Shown one piece after another: positions 62,245-64,000 of a stretch of DNA of 64,000 nt. The stretch is from positions 4,567,546-4,631,545 of the forward strand of contig NZ_CP036269.1 of NCBI RefSeq assembly GCF_007744675.1, read 5' to 3'. The stretch is from Gimesia alba (GTDB lineage: Bacteria; Planctomycetota; Planctomycetia; Planctomycetales; Planctomycetaceae). Under the pieces are notes generated by a model. That model saw nothing but the letters and a program-made list of their open reading frames with translations. It ran no database searches and was not told the origin of the DNA. A program made the position numbers and the translations under genes. Within the stretch, counting starts at the first letter, position 1; each line of letters opens with the position of its first letter.

Positions 62245-62439
62245 TACAATTAGGCTAATAGTTTTACACTTTCACAAAACCATAGATCACACACTGATTT
62301 CCGGGTGAGGTATAAGTCTCAAACAGGGGTGAAATGCTTAAAATGCCAACAAAATAAATTATTCAAAACTGGAAAAGTCGATACATTCCAAAATGCCCCC
62401 CCCTGACAAAGCACCGGAATGAGGTAAAACAATTCAATC

Positions 62440-63327
62440 ATGATGTTCAGTTCGCGCATCATTCAGATTAGCCTGGCAACGATAATCTTGTCTGTGAGCG
62501 CAGATCGTTTGAACGCGGAAGATCCAGAATTCTACCAGTCTCATGGCACACTTTTTTTATGGAGCTCGGCTCCTACAGTCTCAGGAGGTCCTGATCTCGA
62601 CGAGCCATTAGTGACAGACCGGCCTGATTTTACCGAAGCGGCCGTGACCGTAGGAAAAGGAGTGTCACAACTCGAATTCGGATATACGTATACGTCGAAT
62701 ACGGACGGTTCTGAAAGCGTCGAGTCACACTCCTTTGGAGAAGCCTTATTACGATATGGTATTCTTGACGACTGGTTAGAATTTCGCATCGCTGTGTTTC
62801 CCGTTCAGGAACTGACTATTTTTGAAGGCAGTTCCAACTCGACCGCGGGTCACGAAGACTTATATACCGGTTTCAAAATTGCTTTGACTCCACAAGCTGG
62901 GTTCTTGCCAGAAATGGCTTTGATACCGCAAATGAATCTTCCGACAGGCAGCAGATCATTTACGGCTGACAGGGTCGAGCCAGGTCTCAACTGGATCTAT
63001 GCATGGGAGGTGAACGACTTCATCTCAACGGCCGGCTCAACTCAAGGAAATCGACGTATTGACGTCACAACGGGAAACGCCTATTTAGAAATGGCACAAT
63101 CCTGGACTGTTGCTTATAGCTTGAGTGAAGCGCTGGGTGCATACACGGAATGGTTTGCTCTCATCCCAAGCGGCGCTGATAACGTACATACACAGCACTA
63201 CTTCAACGGCGGGTTTACCTGGCTGCTCAACAAAAACATGCAATTCGACATTCGTGCTGGTGTCGGATTGAATCGTGCAGCCGACAACTATTTTCTTGGG
63301 ACTGGGCTCTCAATCCGCTTTCCCTAG
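62440..63327 (+). CDS. Outer-membrane transporter-like beta-barrel protein
   Basis: 295 residues with a signal peptide (RIIQISLATIILSVSADRLNA). Then PLVTDRPDFTEAAVTVGKGVSQLEFGYTYT and EALLRYGILDDWLEFRI, typical of the transporter family linked to phenol-degradation MetA-type proteins. Alternating strands end in aromatic SIRFP at the C-terminus, a barrel end. It is expected in the outer membrane. About 195 bp upstream hold no other gene. Confidence 0.75.
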   Translation: MMFSSRIIQISLATIILSVSADRLNAEDPEFYQSHGTLFLWSSAPTVSGGPDLDEPLVTDRPDFTEAAVTVGKGVSQLEFGYTYTSNTDGSESVESHSFGEALLRYGILDDWLEFRIAVFPVQELTIFEGSSNSTAGHEDLYTGFKIALTPQAGFLPEMALIPQMNLPTGSRSFTADRVEPGLNWIYAWEVNDFISTAGSTQGNRRIDVTTGNAYLEMAQSWTVAYSLSEALGAYTEWFALIPSGADNVHTQHYFNGGFTWLLNKNMQFDIRAGVGLNRAADNYFLGTGLSIRFP

Positions 63328-63629
63328 GCAGATGTTCCGGGGCCTGTGAAGTGATTCACACATAAACTAGAGTATCCATTATCCACTATCAGCTTCAATA
63401 GAGTACAAAATTGATTATTTCCTGATCATGGAATCCCACTTTTCGCATTCACACAAAATTCAAAAGAGGGGTTTATCAATTCTCTTGAAAAAGGCATAAT
63501 CAACCATCTCTGTCCCGAAACACATATTGTTCTGGCTGAAGGATTTGATACTGGAGCGAAAATCAGACGAGTGTTTACATTTTTTGGAATAGATCTCCTT
63601 TCTGTTCCATCAAGAAACAGGGACCGTCT

Positions 63630-64000
63630 ATGGGCACAAAGCGATACCATTTGCGTCTGCTGGAGATTAGCGGCCTGCTGACTCTGCTCATTTTTCTGAT
63701 CGATCTACATGTCTCATTGAATCTCGGAATCCCCGCTTTTTATGCCGTGGGAATTGTCCTGATCGCAGGGCAGCGGCGGATCTGGCCCGTCTTACTCGCA
63801 GCCTGCATTTGCTCCATTCTGACGTTCGCACCTCTCCTCTCGGTCAGTCAAACAAAGGTACCACAGTTCGTCTGGGAAAACCGCTTCATCGCACTGAGTA
63901 TGATCTGGATCGCGGCGGTAGGCGATCTGATTTATCTGCGACAAACGGAGTTGAAACGAAATATCCAGAAACAACTGGCCCCTTTCTTTGAAAACAGTTC
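63630..64000 (+). CDS. Membrane sensor protein, 3' end outside window
   Basis: 123 residues visible from ATG 63630. Three or four hydrophobic segments (LEISGLLTLLIFLIDL, AFYAVGIVLIAGQ, WPVLLAACICSILTF, FIALSMIWIAAVGDLIYL) then a charged helix (RQTELKRNIQKQLAPFFENS), as at the N-terminus of sensor histidine kinases. The catalytic part is not in view. The 302 bp before it (63328-63629) hold no gene I can support. Confidence 0.65.
   Translation, partial: MGTKRYHLRLLEISGLLTLLIFLIDLHVSLNLGIPAFYAVGIVLIAGQRRIWPVLLAACICSILTFAPLLSVSQTKVPQFVWENRFIALSMIWIAAVGDLIYLRQTELKRNIQKQLAPFFENS

Overview
The window looks like a chromosome segment of a planctomycete (Planctomycetota, close to Gimesia/Rubinisphaera-type genomes). 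Reasons: a DUF1501 Tat-exported protein, a Planctomycetes-type ECF sigma factor paired with a large membrane Ser/Thr kinase, a Cys-rich lipoprotein, and several family hypotheticals of that phylum. This placement is from recalled family features, not a database search.

Layout. (1) 1-11117 is ordinary chromosome: nitrilase-family hydrolase (partial), leucyl aminopeptidase, a secreted beta-helix protein, a lipoprotein, a YihY/BrkB membrane protein, DUF1501, a peroxiredoxin-like protein, an epimerase plus DapA-like pair, and a small membrane protein. (2) 11118-11202 is tRNA-Leu(UAA). (3) 11203-59658 is an integrated element of about 48.5 kb. It is bounded by an exact 58-bp direct repeat of the tRNA 3' part (11145-11202 and 59601-59658) and has a tyrosine integrase next to the right end. 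(4) 59659-64000 is chromosome again: a hybrid sensor kinase, an outer-membrane transporter-like protein and the start of another sensor protein.

Inside the element, left to right: an XRE-ImmA/IrrE regulator pair (11.3-13.1 kb); a row of minus-strand genes separated by integron attC-like sites without an integron integrase (13.4-18.0 kb), encoding an NDT/TIR-like enzyme with a 2TM (SLATT/RipA-like) membrane partner, a HEPN-like protein, an Mrr-like nuclease and an HNH-like protein; a replication module with palindromes and a strongly structured GC-rich region (19-22.9 kb); a defence-like block (23-27.2 kb) with a PD-(D/E)XK-like/FGE fusion and a MORC-like GHKL ATPase fused to a PD-(D/E)XK nuclease; a TOPRIM primase, a replication-relaxation protein and a VirD4/TraG-like ATPase (27.4-31.9 kb); Fic; an AT-rich polyamine-type ABC transporter operon ending in a methyltransferase (33-38.6 kb); an IS21 copy; a DNA-methylase-like gene; a tight kinase-helicase-unknown operon (44.1-48.1 kb) that is my best candidate for an undescribed system; a ParE/RelE toxin-antitoxin pair; an ECF sigma/Ser-Thr kinase pair; and a plus-strand maintenance/transfer module (52.3-57.2 kb) with an excisionase-like HTH gene.

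The integrase gene is split by a 934-bp IS5-family insertion with a CTAG target duplication. Removing the IS and one CTAG copy restores one open frame, so the element was functional recently and is now probably stuck unless an integrase acts in trans. No relaxase and no mating-pair genes were recognised, so it is better seen as an integrative mobilizable/defence-island element than as a self-transmissible ICE.
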